Shown here one piece after another: positions 18,420 through 27,561 of a DNA stretch of 64,000 nt. Each line of letters opens with the position of its first letter. The stretch's first letter is position 1. The position numbers and the translations under genes are program-made. The notes below the pieces were generated by a model that worked only from the letters and a program-made list of their open reading frames with translations, was not told the DNA's origin and searched no databases. The DNA comes from Brumimicrobium aurantiacum (GTDB lineage Bacteria > Bacteroidota > Bacteroidia > Flavobacteriales_D > Crocinitomicaceae): NCBI RefSeq assembly GCF_003402975.1, contig NZ_QURB01000007.1:124001-188000 (forward strand), in the 5' to 3' direction.

Positions 18420-21005
18420 ATGCTTAAAAAGACATTACTATTTTTTATAAGTTTTACATTTTCATTTTTAAATGCGCAAGAAATTTGTGATAACGGAATA
18501 GATGATGATGGAAATGGTTTGATTGACCTTAACGATCAAGTATGTAATTGTAATGGGTTTAATTACCCGCAAACTGTTCCTTCGTTAATACCTAATCCTT
18601 CCTTTGAAGATTATAGCACCTGTCCAACGGGTATTTCACAAATGAATCGTGCAGATAACTGGGTGCAAGCAACAAATGCAACTAGTGATTATTTCAATTG
18701 CAGTTTTGTAGCACCACCATTAACAGGTGGAGTGGTAGTCGCTGCAGATGGAACAGGATTCGTAGGAACTATAGTTCGCGATACCTGGAAGGAATGTGTT
18801 GGAACTTGTCTTATAAGTCCATTACAAGCAGGTGAAACTTATCTATTATCACTATATATAGCCTTCGGATCTAGGGCGTTTTTTACTGGAGCATGTAATA
18901 CCAGTTATGGAGATCTTGATATAACAATTTATGGTTCTGCAAACTGTGGTTCATTGCCGTTATCAACATATGATTGCCCAACTTCAGTTTCTACCAATTG
19001 GGTTGCACTAGGATCAGAAACTTATACAAACTCTATTAATTGGGAGGTCTTAACCATTGAATTTACACCAACTTTTGATGTTCATGAAATTATTATTGGA
19101 CCTCCTTGTAATTTGCCTTCTGGATATACTGGTGGAGTTTGTGTACCCTATTTTTTTTATGATGATTTAACTCTAGCAACGATTAATGATTTTAATTCAT
19201 TGGAGTTGAGTAGGAGTGGATCTTTTTGTACAGGTGATTTATCGTTAAGCGCTACTGCAGATAGTACTGGTGGAACATGGCAATGGTATTATGATGGTAT
19301 TGCTTTACTTGGAGAAACATCTTCAACATTGGATGTGACTGCACTTGGGAATGGACCAGGAAAATATACAGCTAAATATACCAAAGGAACAGATTGTGAA
19401 ACAGAGTATATTATTCTTGATCCACCGCAAATGCCAATTCCTGACTTTCATTTTTCAGATGTTTGTTTAGGTGAAACCATGGTATTTTCTGATTCTTCAG
19501 AGATCGACACATCTGGAGGAGTTTTTATTGATTCTTGGAGATGGAGCATTGATACATTAGATAATTCTATTTCGCAGGATACTTCTTATCACTTTACTGA
19601 TCCTGGAACCTACGATATTCAACTTTTTGTTGAAGGAAATAATTCATGTAAAGATTCAATAACGCAATCAGTTGTTGTACATCCAAGTCCTATTGCGGAT
19701 TTTGAGTTTGATACATTATGTAATCAAATCATAAGTGATTTTACGAATTTAAGTACTGTTTCTTCAGGAGTTATAGATTCATGGAATTGGAATTTTGATG
19801 ATGGAAACACTTCAAGTATCGAGCATCCTATAAATACTTTTGTTTTGGACAGTATTTATAATGTTCAATTAATCGTCGAAACGACTCAAGGATGTCGCGA
19901 TACTATTGTTAAAGAGGTAATCGTTTATCCTATTCCCAATGTAGATTTTGAAACATCTGATGTCTGTTTAGAGGAGCAAAGTGATTTTATTGATTTATCT
20001 ACGATTTCTAATTTAAATACAATCAATTCAATTGTCGATTGGTCATGGGATTTTGGAGATGGTACAACAAGCTCTGTGCAAAATCCAAATCATGTATTTG
20101 ATTCAGATGGTGTGTACAATGTGAACTTAATGGTAGTGTCAAATCATGGATGTGAAATTGATACAACTAAAACAGTAATCATTCATCCATTGCCTGAGGT
20201 CAGTTTTATTGGATTTGATATCGAAGGGTGTTCTCCTATTTGTCCAGACATTTCTTCAACGACAATTATTAATTCGTCGTCAAGTATAAACAGTTTAACA
20301 TGGACTTTATCTAATGGTTCAATTTATACTGGAAATGAATTCACAACTTGTTTTGAAAGTTTAAATAATGGATCTAATTACTATGATGTTATATTAACTG
20401 CTATTTCAAATCAAGGATGTGTGGCAGAACATACAGAAAATGACTTTATCACGGTTCATCATAATCCAATTGCTGATTTTGAATATGAACCTGAGGCGCC
20501 TACAGTTATACAAAGTGAAATTGAGTTTTTTAATACTTCACAATATGCTGATACTTATGAATGGACTTTTGGTAGTCATGGTAATTCAACAGAAGTCCAT
20601 CCAATGTTTGAATTTCCTCCTGTTACTGATCAACATTTTGTGATTTTAGTAGCTAAAACACATGAGGACTGTATGGATACAATTGTTAAACTCATTGATT
20701 TACTTGATGAAATTGTATTTTATATCCCGAATACTTTTACACCTGATAATGATTTAGTTAATCAAGTTTTTCAACCTGTTTTCACCTCTGGATTTGATCC
20801 GCAGTATTTTACTTTGACTATTTATAATCGCTGGGGAGAATTGATTTTTGAATCGAATGATGCTACTAAAGGTTGGGATGGAACTTATGGTGTTGGAAGT
20901 AATAGACAAGCCCAACCAGGAATTTATACATGGAAAATCACATTTAAGGAAACAATGTCTGAGGCCAAACATACACATACAGGGCATGTGAATTTGATGA
21001 GGTAA
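18420..21005 (+). CDS. Surface protein with five PKD-like modules and T9SS type B sorting domain (paralogue)
   Basis: The ATG at 18420 opens the signal peptide KKTLLFFISFTFSFLNAQ; an in-frame TTG at 18396 would add eight unlikely residues. The 861-residue product copies the architecture of the gene upstream: EICDNGIDDDGNGLIDLND start, galactose-binding-like domain, Ig-like module, PKD-like modules and type B T9SS domain (IPNTFTPDNDLVN, YNRWGELIFES, GWDGTYG). It has five modules, which correspond to modules 1, 2, 8, 9 and 10 of the larger neighbour. The length difference of 413 residues is close to five modules. It should also be a cell-surface protein exported by the T9SS. Confidence 0.9.
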   Translation: MLKKTLLFFISFTFSFLNAQEICDNGIDDDGNGLIDLNDQVCNCNGFNYPQTVPSLIPNPSFEDYSTCPTGISQMNRADNWVQATNATSDYFNCSFVAPPLTGGVVVAADGTGFVGTIVRDTWKECVGTCLISPLQAGETYLLSLYIAFGSRAFFTGACNTSYGDLDITIYGSANCGSLPLSTYDCPTSVSTNWVALGSETYTNSINWEVLTIEFTPTFDVHEIIIGPPCNLPSGYTGGVCVPYFFYDDLTLATINDFNSLELSRSGSFCTGDLSLSATADSTGGTWQWYYDGIALLGETSSTLDVTALGNGPGKYTAKYTKGTDCETEYIILDPPQMPIPDFHFSDVCLGETMVFSDSSEIDTSGGVFIDSWRWSIDTLDNSISQDTSYHFTDPGTYDIQLFVEGNNSCKDSITQSVVVHPSPIADFEFDTLCNQIISDFTNLSTVSSGVIDSWNWNFDDGNTSSIEHPINTFVLDSIYNVQLIVETTQGCRDTIVKEVIVYPIPNVDFETSDVCLEEQSDFIDLSTISNLNTINSIVDWSWDFGDGTTSSVQNPNHVFDSDGVYNVNLMVVSNHGCEIDTTKTVIIHPLPEVSFIGFDIEGCSPICPDISSTTIINSSSSINSLTWTLSNGSIYTGNEFTTCFESLNNGSNYYDVILTAISNQGCVAEHTENDFITVHHNPIADFEYEPEAPTVIQSEIEFFNTSQYADTYEWTFGSHGNSTEVHPMFEFPPVTDQHFVILVAKTHEDCMDTIVKLIDLLDEIVFYIPNTFTPDNDLVNQVFQPVFTSGFDPQYFTLTIYNRWGELIFESNDATKGWDGTYGVGSNRQAQPGIYTWKITFKETMSEAKHTHTGHVNLMR

Positions 21006-21371
21006 ATTAGCCTTGAGTATAATTTTAAGATTCACCTTCAGTACTTAGAACTACCACAAACTGCTGAGTATTATTTGCTTCATTAGGATTCTTATTTCAA
21101 AAGTTTGTTCAATGTGAAAATCAATTCAATTGTTTGAGAAACGGACTGAAGTTCCAGGATAAATCAGCAGGATGCAAAGTTTTCTTCTGGTATTGAGCGT
21201 ATTATTTCCCTAAAGGAACAGCTTAAGAACACCCTTTATCTTAACAACCTAAACCAAGAATATTCATTCATCTCATTTTTGACAACACGAAAAGAAATAG
21301 GCATTCAAATCAACACCAGAATTTCTATTATCTTTAAGGAAAAGTTACAATCTATTAAAAGATCTATACAA
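21006..21371. other. 366-nt intergenic region with no recognisable gene
   Basis: An open frame runs upstream from the M3 peptidase start into this region, but its residues (MTTRKEIGIQINTR...) would precede a complete lipoprotein signal, so I treat it as non-coding. No terminator, tRNA or clear TAnnTTTG element was found. CATTTTTG near 21276 is only a weak -7 candidate. Confidence 0.5.
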
Positions 21372-23495
21372 ATGAAGAAAACGAGTTTATTACTATTTGC
21401 TTTTGCAGTAGGGCTTTCAAGTTGTGAAGAGCAAGCAAAAACAAATGATTCAAAAGAACAAGAAATGAAGTCGGAGTCGACAAATCCATTGTTGATGGAA
21501 AGTACATTGGATTATTATGCCCCAGATTTTTCAAAAATTAAGGACAGTCACTATCGTTCAGCACTCGAAGAAGGAATTCGATTAAAACGTGCTGAAATTG
21601 AGGAGATAGCCAATCAATCCGAAGAACCAACATTCGAAAACACCTTAGTTGCATTAGAACGAAGCGGTGGAGATTTAAAACGTGTAAGAAGTGTTTTTGG
21701 AGCATTAACGAGTGCACATACCAACGATACATTACAAGCTTTGAAGCAAGAGTTTGCTCCAATATTTTCTGAATTAAATGATGAGGTATATTTGAATTCG
21801 GCACTTTTTGACCGTATTAAAACATTGTATGATCAAAAAGAAGATTTGTCTTTAGATGCTGAATCAGCTAAATTACTAGATGAATATTACAATGATTTTG
21901 TGTTAGCTGGAGCAGAGCTTGAAGGAGAGGCAAAAGAGAAATTAAAAGCTGTAAATTCTGAGATGGCTTCTTTAGTGGCAGAATTTGGTGAAACACTTTT
22001 AGCAGCAACAAATGAAGGCGCGTTAATCGTTGAAAACGCTGAGGAATTAAAAGGTTTAAGCGAGTCTAAATTAAAATCAATTGAAACAGAAGACGGAAAT
22101 TATAAAATTGCGATTCAAAATACAACACAGCAACCAACATTAGTTGCTTTGGAAAATCGTAAAATGCGCCAAAAAGAATTTGAAAATGCTTGGTACAGAA
22201 CAGATGGTTCGGCACATGATACGAAAGATATAATTGTGAAAATTGCCCAAAAAAGAGCCGAAAAAGCAGCGTTATTAGGCTATGATTCTTATGCTGATTG
22301 GAGCTTGCAAAACACAATGATTCAAAGTAAATCTAACTTAAGAGAATTTTTTGATGGATTGATTCCAGCGGCAATCGAAAAGGCTTCTGCAGAATCTCAA
22401 TTGATTGAAGAAATGATGCATAGAGAGGGTCAAGAAGGTCAGTTGGAACCATGGGATTGGAATTTTTATGCAGAGAAAGTAAGAAAAGAGAAATATGATC
22501 TGGATGAAAATGAAATCAAACCATATTTCGAAATGATGTCCGTTTTGGAAAACGGTGTTTTTTATGCAGCAGAAAAATTATATGGAATCACTTTTAAAGA
22601 AAGAACAGATATACCAGTTTATCATGAAGATGTTTTAGTGTATGAATTATTTGAAGAAGATGGTTCTAAATTAGGATTGTTTTATGCTGACTTTTACTCT
22701 CGAGAAAGTAAAAGAGGTGGTGCATGGATGGGGAATTTTGTTGATCAATCTCATTTGTTAGGTAAAAAGCCAGTAATTTACAATGTTTGTAATTATCCAA
22801 AACCAGCAGAAGGAGAGCCGACATTGTTGAGCTTTGACAATGCCATTACAATGTTCCATGAATTTGGTCATGCCTTACACGGTTTCTTTGCCAATCAAGA
22901 ATATCCAAGTTTATCTGGTACAGCTGTAGCAAGAGATTTTGTAGAATTTCCTTCGCAGTTTAATGAGAATTGGGCAACGCACCCAGACGTATTGAATAAT
23001 TATGCAAAACATTACGAAACAGGTGAGGTTATTCCAGCTGAATTATTGGCTAAAATTCAAGAGGCAGCAACATTTAACCAAGGATACAGTATTACGGAAA
23101 ACTTAGCGGCTTCAAATTTGGATTATGCTTGGCATACAATTTCTGCTGATAAAACAATCGAAGATGCGAATCAATTTGAAAAAGATGCGCTTAGTAAATA
23201 TGGCGTAGATAAGGTTCGTGCGGTAAAACCACGTTATAGATCTACTTATTTTGCACATATTTTTGCAGGAGGTTATGGAGCAGGTTATTATTCATACCTA
23301 TGGACAGAAATGTTGCATCACGATGCTTACGTTTGGTTTGAAAACAATGGAGGTTTAACACGAGAAAACGGTCAACGATACAGAGATATGGTTCTTTCTG
23401 TAGGAAACACTTTGCAATACGATGAATTGTACAGAGATTGGAGTGGAAGAGATCCTAAAATTGAACCAATGATTAAAGCAAGAGGTTTAAAATAA
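21372..23495 (+). CDS. M3 family metallopeptidase (peptidyl-dipeptidase Dcp-like) lipoprotein
   Basis: The start at 21372 gives an SPII signal peptide (KKTSLLLFAFAVGLSSC, Cys18), so I reject the longer in-frame start at 21279. The 707-residue protein has the helical M3 architecture. The zinc motif is FHEFGHALHGFFA at about residue 495, followed by the family signature FVEFPSQFNENWA. YTSYL-like active-site tyrosines are represented by FAHIFAGGYGAGYYSYLW near the C-terminus. Dcp/oligopeptidase A enzymes cut short peptides, often dipeptides from C-termini. The lipid anchor suggests a periplasmic enzyme, unlike cytoplasmic E. coli OpdA. A rho-independent terminator follows at 23521. Confidence 0.93.
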   Translation: MKKTSLLLFAFAVGLSSCEEQAKTNDSKEQEMKSESTNPLLMESTLDYYAPDFSKIKDSHYRSALEEGIRLKRAEIEEIANQSEEPTFENTLVALERSGGDLKRVRSVFGALTSAHTNDTLQALKQEFAPIFSELNDEVYLNSALFDRIKTLYDQKEDLSLDAESAKLLDEYYNDFVLAGAELEGEAKEKLKAVNSEMASLVAEFGETLLAATNEGALIVENAEELKGLSESKLKSIETEDGNYKIAIQNTTQQPTLVALENRKMRQKEFENAWYRTDGSAHDTKDIIVKIAQKRAEKAALLGYDSYADWSLQNTMIQSKSNLREFFDGLIPAAIEKASAESQLIEEMMHREGQEGQLEPWDWNFYAEKVRKEKYDLDENEIKPYFEMMSVLENGVFYAAEKLYGITFKERTDIPVYHEDVLVYELFEEDGSKLGLFYADFYSRESKRGGAWMGNFVDQSHLLGKKPVIYNVCNYPKPAEGEPTLLSFDNAITMFHEFGHALHGFFANQEYPSLSGTAVARDFVEFPSQFNENWATHPDVLNNYAKHYETGEVIPAELLAKIQEAATFNQGYSITENLAASNLDYAWHTISADKTIEDANQFEKDALSKYGVDKVRAVKPRYRSTYFAHIFAGGYGAGYYSYLWTEMLHHDAYVWFENNGGLTRENGQRYRDMVLSVGNTLQYDELYRDWSGRDPKIEPMIKARGLK

Positions 23496-23520
23496 TCTTC
23501 AATAAAATTTTTTAGTTGAA

Positions 23521-23551
23521 GGCTGGGAATTCTGTTTCCAGCCTTTTTTTT
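23521..23551 (+). terminator. Rho-independent terminator after the M3 peptidase gene
   Basis: A GC-rich stem GGCTGGGAA / TTTCCAGCC with a 5-nt loop is followed at once by a run of eight T (23544-23551). It starts 26 nt after the stop codon and separates the peptidase from the sigma-factor module. Confidence 0.9.
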
Positions 23552-23642
23552 GTTTCAGTATTTTTCATAAAAATTTGCATTGACATAAAAATAATTCGAA
23601 CCTTTTTTTAAAAACTGTGTATTACGGAAAAAACCAAATGAT

Positions 23643-24803
23643 ATGAAGATGATAAAAACAGTTTTAGTACTCTTACTTGCCTTCCAAGGAGTCGCGCAAG
23701 TAAAACCACAAAAAGTAGAATCCGTAGTGAAAGTTATGCATGATTTTGATTGGTATACAACCCAATATGAACTCTGGGAAAAAGAATTAGAGAATAATCC
23801 TAAAGATGATGATGCTTGGATCAATTTATTCACAGCAGCCAGAATGGCGAAAATTATGGCCAAAGATTTAGAAACAAAAAATGCTTGGCTGGAAAAAGAA
23901 AAAGCTACAGTAGCAGATGTGAAATCTAAAAACAAAAATTCATTTTCTTATTACAGAATTCACTCATGGCATAATGATATTTGGAGTTCAAAAAGTAAAG
24001 CAGAACAAGATAAAATCATTAGTTATGCTGAAAAAGCCCATCAATTAAAACCTGAAAATCCAGGGATTTATCCTGATTTGATGAATATTTATGAGATCTA
24101 TCAAAATGATGCTGATAAAAAACAAGAAATCGCTGAATTATGGAAAGCTTCAGGTTATCATACGCCTGCTTTGATGGCTGTGACCTATAATGCATTGATG
24201 AATACAAGTGAAAATTCAATATTGATTACCGGAGGAGATAATGATACTTACCCTTTGTGGATAGCCCAATTAGCAGATGATTTCCGTGCTGATGTTAATG
24301 TGTGGAATATCTATTTGCTTGGTATTCCTGAATACCGCAATCGTTTATTTAAAGAAGCAGGAATACCTTCATTAGAATTTCAAGGTTATGACAAAAATAT
24401 TGTGCTAGACCACATTATTAAACACAAAGGGAATAAGGATTTGTTTTTCTATAGTAAAGGAATTGTAGCCAGTGATACAGCAACTTTCGAAAAACTATAC
24501 AATGTTGGCTTAATCTATAAATACGCAGAAGAATCATTTAATAATTCTGCCTTGATTGTAAACTTTTTTGAAAATAAATTTATTCTTGATTACCTAAAAT
24601 ATGATTACTTTCAAAGTGAATATCCTGAAATGGATAAAAGAAGAGCCTATTCTTATTTACCTGGACTGGTTTCGCTTTTTCAACATTATGAGTTGATTGG
24701 AAACAAACAGAAAGCCGAGGAAACAAAGGCTTTAACGCTAAAACTTAGTGAAGGCCTTCCAAATAGAGCTCAAATTAAATCAGGATTGGGACTTGACGAA
24801 TAA
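23643..24803 (+). CDS. Exported TPR-like protein with a GDNDTYP motif (first sigma-module sensor candidate)
   Basis: The 386-residue product has a Sec signal peptide (KTVLVLLLAFQGVAQ). Residues about 45-170 look like TPR-type helices (WEKELENNPKDDDAWINLFTAARMAK and AEKAHQLKPENPGIYPDLMNIYE). Next comes a Rossmann-like strand and motif ILITGGDNDTYPLWIAQ, followed by ADVNVWNIYLLGIPEYRNRL. A similar motif occurs, as far as I recall, in the soluble C-terminal part of large Bacteroidota DUF2723 membrane proteins. The gene ends inside the start of an ECF sigma gene. A clear paralogue at 45612 sits in the same position before another ECF sigma gene. A role as periplasmic regulator or sensor is inference. 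Confidence 0.72.
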   Translation: MKMIKTVLVLLLAFQGVAQVKPQKVESVVKVMHDFDWYTTQYELWEKELENNPKDDDAWINLFTAARMAKIMAKDLETKNAWLEKEKATVADVKSKNKNSFSYYRIHSWHNDIWSSKSKAEQDKIISYAEKAHQLKPENPGIYPDLMNIYEIYQNDADKKQEIAELWKASGYHTPALMAVTYNALMNTSENSILITGGDNDTYPLWIAQLADDFRADVNVWNIYLLGIPEYRNRLFKEAGIPSLEFQGYDKNIVLDHIIKHKGNKDLFFYSKGIVASDTATFEKLYNVGLIYKYAEESFNNSALIVNFFENKFILDYLKYDYFQSEYPEMDKRRAYSYLPGLVSLFQHYELIGNKQKAEETKALTLKLSEGLPNRAQIKSGLGLDE

Positions 24804-25386
24804 AAAGATAAATACAAATAGTTCTGATGAACAGCTGATGTCGTTCCTTCAAAAGGGGAGCGATTCGGCGTTTTCAATACTCTATGAACGCTATAGTAAT
24901 CGGATTTTATTCTTCATGTTTAAAATGTTGCGCAATGATGAAGCGAAAGCACAGGATTTCACCCAAGACATCTTCATTAAGGTGATTGAATCTGCTCATC
25001 AATTCAAAACGAATAAATCATTTAAGACTTGGATTTTTACCATCGCAGCAAATCATTGTAAAAATCATTTTCGGAGTGTCAAACATTTTGCGGATATAGA
25101 CCGTGAGGCAGGTGCTTTAACTTATGCTGTTGACCATGGAAAATCGATGGATCAAAAGTTATTTCAAAAGAGGTTAAGCATTGAAGTAGATAAACTGGCA
25201 TTGCATTACCGACAAACTTTTGTGTTGCGTTATCATGAAGAATTAAAAATTAAAGAAATCGCTGAAATTATGGATTGTCCAATAGGAACAGTAAAGTCAC
25301 GTTTAAATCATACCATAAATCACCTGGGTGAAAAATTGCAAGTCTTTAAGTCGTTGAGTGATAATTTTAAATTGAAAGAAAACTAG
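24748..25386 (+). CDS. ECF-type RNA polymerase sigma factor
   Basis: The protein contains sigma region 2 (LMSFLQKGSDSAFSILYERY, then DFTQDIFIKVIES and FKTWIFTIAANHCKNHFR) and region 4 (ALHYRQTFVLRYHEELKIKEIAEIMDCPIGTVKSRL). This is the two-domain layout of extracytoplasmic-function sigma factors. The frame is open from ATG 24748, which overlaps the upstream gene by 56 nt. A TTG at 24793 (overlap 11 nt) would start 10 residues before SDEQL, as in the paralogue at 46726, and may be the true start. It is followed after 5 nt by a membrane protein that is the likely anti-sigma factor. Confidence 0.9.
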   Translation: MKAFQIELKLNQDWDLTNKKINTNSSDEQLMSFLQKGSDSAFSILYERYSNRILFFMFKMLRNDEAKAQDFTQDIFIKVIESAHQFKTNKSFKTWIFTIAANHCKNHFRSVKHFADIDREAGALTYAVDHGKSMDQKLFQKRLSIEVDKLALHYRQTFVLRYHEELKIKEIAEIMDCPIGTVKSRLNHTINHLGEKLQVFKSLSDNFKLKEN

Positions 25387-25391
25387 AAATT

Positions 25392-26063
25392 ATGGAAGAT
25401 CAATTAAGAAAGCTTCTAGAAACAAAGGAGTTTGAACAACTTTCTAAAACAGAAAAGGACTTTGTGTTACAGCAAATATCTGAAGCGGAATATAGAACCC
25501 AATTTGAAAGCTTACAAATGATGAAGGAGGAAATGAAATCAGAAGCTTCAACTATAAAAGTGGATTCAGCTATTCCTCCTAATTTAATGGCTGCTTTAAA
25601 GAATCAAAAAGAGAAACAACAAGAGGAAAAACAATCAAAAATATTCTTTCTCGTTCAATCAAAAATACCTTTATGGTCAGCCGTTGCGGCCGTTTTTCTG
25701 GTGTTTATATTGTCAACTCCTGTATTTATCGATAAGGATATTAAACCAAGTAAAACTGGAGTAATTGCTTCCATTGACACTGTATTTGTAGATAAGATTA
25801 TTCGTGACACCCTTCAAATTTTCGTTCCAGCGGACACGGTTTATAAAACCATTTATGTGAAGGATCAAAACAATCATATTGCAGAAAATCGAATGACTAA
25901 ACCACAGGGGAAAACAGAAACAAAGGATGACATCACCATTGATTTGAAAGAAGCAATGGTTTTAGGTGGGTACACCAATGTTTTAGATTTCGAAGTTCAT
26001 CAAGAAGGACAAAGTTTATCAGAAGATTCCATTGGACAGAAAATTTTCGATTATACAAATTAA
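25392..26063 (+). CDS. Single-pass membrane protein, candidate anti-sigma factor
   Basis: The 223-residue protein has a charged cytoplasmic part (residues 1-90), one membrane segment (about 92-113, PLWSAVAAVFLVFILSTPVF) and a periplasmic part of about 110 residues with repeated Asp-Thr-Val/Leu motifs (IDTVFVDKIIRDTLQIFVPADTVYK). It contains no cysteine, so it lacks the zinc-binding anti-sigma (ZAS) motif. Its position 5 nt after the ECF sigma gene and its topology are those of an anti-sigma factor. The paralogous position at 47318 has a protein of the same layout. The role is inferred from context. Confidence 0.7.
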   Translation: MEDQLRKLLETKEFEQLSKTEKDFVLQQISEAEYRTQFESLQMMKEEMKSEASTIKVDSAIPPNLMAALKNQKEKQQEEKQSKIFFLVQSKIPLWSAVAAVFLVFILSTPVFIDKDIKPSKTGVIASIDTVFVDKIIRDTLQIFVPADTVYKTIYVKDQNNHIAENRMTKPQGKTETKDDITIDLKEAMVLGGYTNVLDFEVHQEGQSLSEDSIGQKIFDYTN

Positions 26064-26081
26064 AGGATCATCTTTTAATTT
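26057..26081. repeat. 25-bp imperfect palindrome over the stop codon of the candidate anti-sigma gene
   Basis: Two 12-nt arms flank a single central C at 26069, with one G-T mismatch. The TAA stop of the upstream gene lies inside it. A short T-rich stretch follows, so it may act as a weak terminator; it could also be a protein-binding site upstream of the pirin gene. Confidence 0.4.
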
Positions 26082-26126
26082 TATCTTACAATTTATTCTA
26101 TTTTCATAGTCAAAATAGATTGTATT

Positions 26127-27011
26127 ATGTCAAATGTAAACTTAATTATAGAAGAACGTGCCGCCAAAATTGGCGATTTCTTAGTCGGAAGGTTATTGCC
26201 TTTTAGAAAAAAAAGAATGGTTGGTCCTTTTATTTTTATTGATCATATGGGACCGGTAATGTTAAACGAGCGACAAAATTTCGATGTTCTTCCGCATCCA
26301 CATATTGGAATTTCTACCTTAACTTTTTTATTTGAAGGTAACATTATGCACCGAGACTCCATAGGCAGTGAAGTAGAAATAAAACCAGGGGCTGTGAATT
26401 GGATGACTGCTGGAAAAGGAATTGTTCACTCTGAAAGAACACCCGAATATTTAAGAAATAAAGAGGTGTTAATGCATGGGTTGCAAATTTGGGTGGCCTT
26501 GCCCAAACATTTGGAACAGATGGAACCACAATTTTCTCATGTTGAAGCTAAGGATATTCCTTCATGGAAAGAAGAAAACCTTGAGTTTAAACTTATCGCT
26601 GGTGAAGTTTTAGGAAGAAAATCACCTGTGGATGTATTTAGTAATTTATACATGATTGAAATTAAAAGTACCGCTAAACAAGAAGTGAATCTTGGTGATC
26701 AGCTTTTTGGTGAATCTGGAATTTATATTTTAGAAGGAAGTCTCTCAACATCAGAAAATACATTTTCTCCAAAACAAATTTTGGTTTCAGATAATTGCAG
26801 TTTATGTTCCTTTACAATGGAGGAAGATACCACAATTTACATTTTTGGTGGAGAAGCATTTCCCGAAAAAAGATATATCGATTGGAATTTTGTTTCTTCA
26901 GAACGTGAAGTAATCGAACAAGCTAAGGCGGACTGGGAAGCTCAAAATTTTGATAAAATCAAAGGAGAGGAAGATGAGTTTGTGCCTTACCCAACAAGGA
27001 AAAGCAATTAA
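26127..27011 (+). CDS. Pirin family protein (bicupin)
   Basis: The 294-residue protein is a two-cupin pirin. The iron-binding residues fall at His57 and His59 (LPHPHIGIST), His101 and Glu103 (GIVHSERTP), the same spacing as in human pirin (His56, His58, His101, Glu103). The C-terminal cupin contains LGDQLFGESGIYILEG. Pirins bind Fe and some oxidise quercetin; bacterial roles vary from redox sensing to metabolic regulation. It lies 63 nt after the sigma/anti-sigma pair and 82 nt before a run of small-domain genes, so it may or may not share their transcript. Confidence 0.92.
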   Translation: MSNVNLIIEERAAKIGDFLVGRLLPFRKKRMVGPFIFIDHMGPVMLNERQNFDVLPHPHIGISTLTFLFEGNIMHRDSIGSEVEIKPGAVNWMTAGKGIVHSERTPEYLRNKEVLMHGLQIWVALPKHLEQMEPQFSHVEAKDIPSWKEENLEFKLIAGEVLGRKSPVDVFSNLYMIEIKSTAKQEVNLGDQLFGESGIYILEGSLSTSENTFSPKQILVSDNCSLCSFTMEEDTTIYIFGGEAFPEKRYIDWNFVSSEREVIEQAKADWEAQNFDKIKGEEDEFVPYPTRKSN

Positions 27012-27093
27012 ATTTCGAAAAGATTACTGTCTCGATTGGCGCTGTGTGTTTAATATATTTACATTTATCGAACAAAAAATACATCCATTAGAA

Positions 27094-27546
27094 ATGAAAA
27101 ATATTTTTGAAAAAGAAGTTACAGAAGAAGTTGTTGCTAGAATCAACGCTTTAGATGCTCAGTCAATTCCGCAATGGGGGAAGATGTCTGTAGACCAGAT
27201 GCTAGCTCATTGTAGTGTAAGCTACGAATTAGTGTATGAAAATAAGCATCCAAAACCTAAAGGAATTAAAAAATGGATGCTTAAAACTTTAGTGAAAAAA
27301 GTGGTGGTCAATGAGAAGCCATATAAGAAAAATGGTATGACAGCTCCTGAATTTTTGATAGCAGATCAAAAAGTTTTTGATCAAGAAAAGAATCGTTTAA
27401 TTGCTTATATCAAGAAAACGCAAGAATTAGGTGAAAACCATTTTGATGGAAAAGAAAGTCATTCTTTTGGAAAATTGACATCTCAAGAATGGAATAATAT
27501 GTTTTACAAACACCTTAATCACCATTTAACGCAATTTGGTGTATAA
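27094..27546 (+). CDS. DUF1569 domain protein (DinB-like fold)
   Basis: I start at the ATG at 27094; an in-frame extension to 26950 lies over the pirin gene and looks like chance. The 150-residue product matches the DUF1569 pattern: IPQWGKMSVDQMLAHCSVSYE near the start and SHSFGKLTSQEWNNMFYKHLNHHLTQFGV at the end. The conserved His residues (His41, and the HLNHHL cluster) are like the metal-binding set of DinB four-helix bundles. No enzyme activity is established. It opens the closely packed operon that runs to 30686. Confidence 0.83.
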   Translation: MKNIFEKEVTEEVVARINALDAQSIPQWGKMSVDQMLAHCSVSYELVYENKHPKPKGIKKWMLKTLVKKVVVNEKPYKKNGMTAPEFLIADQKVFDQEKNRLIAYIKKTQELGENHFDGKESHSFGKLTSQEWNNMFYKHLNHHLTQFGV

Positions 27547-27561
27547 TTTAAAAACTGGTAT

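Noticed and set aside
21279-21371. N-terminal extension of the M3 peptidase
   Set aside because: The extra 31 residues would precede a complete lipoprotein signal peptide, which must be at the N-terminus.
26950-27093. N-terminal extension of the DUF1569 protein overlapping the pirin gene
   Set aside because: The extension runs over the pirin C-terminus in another frame; the DUF1569 domain starts at the ATG at 27094.
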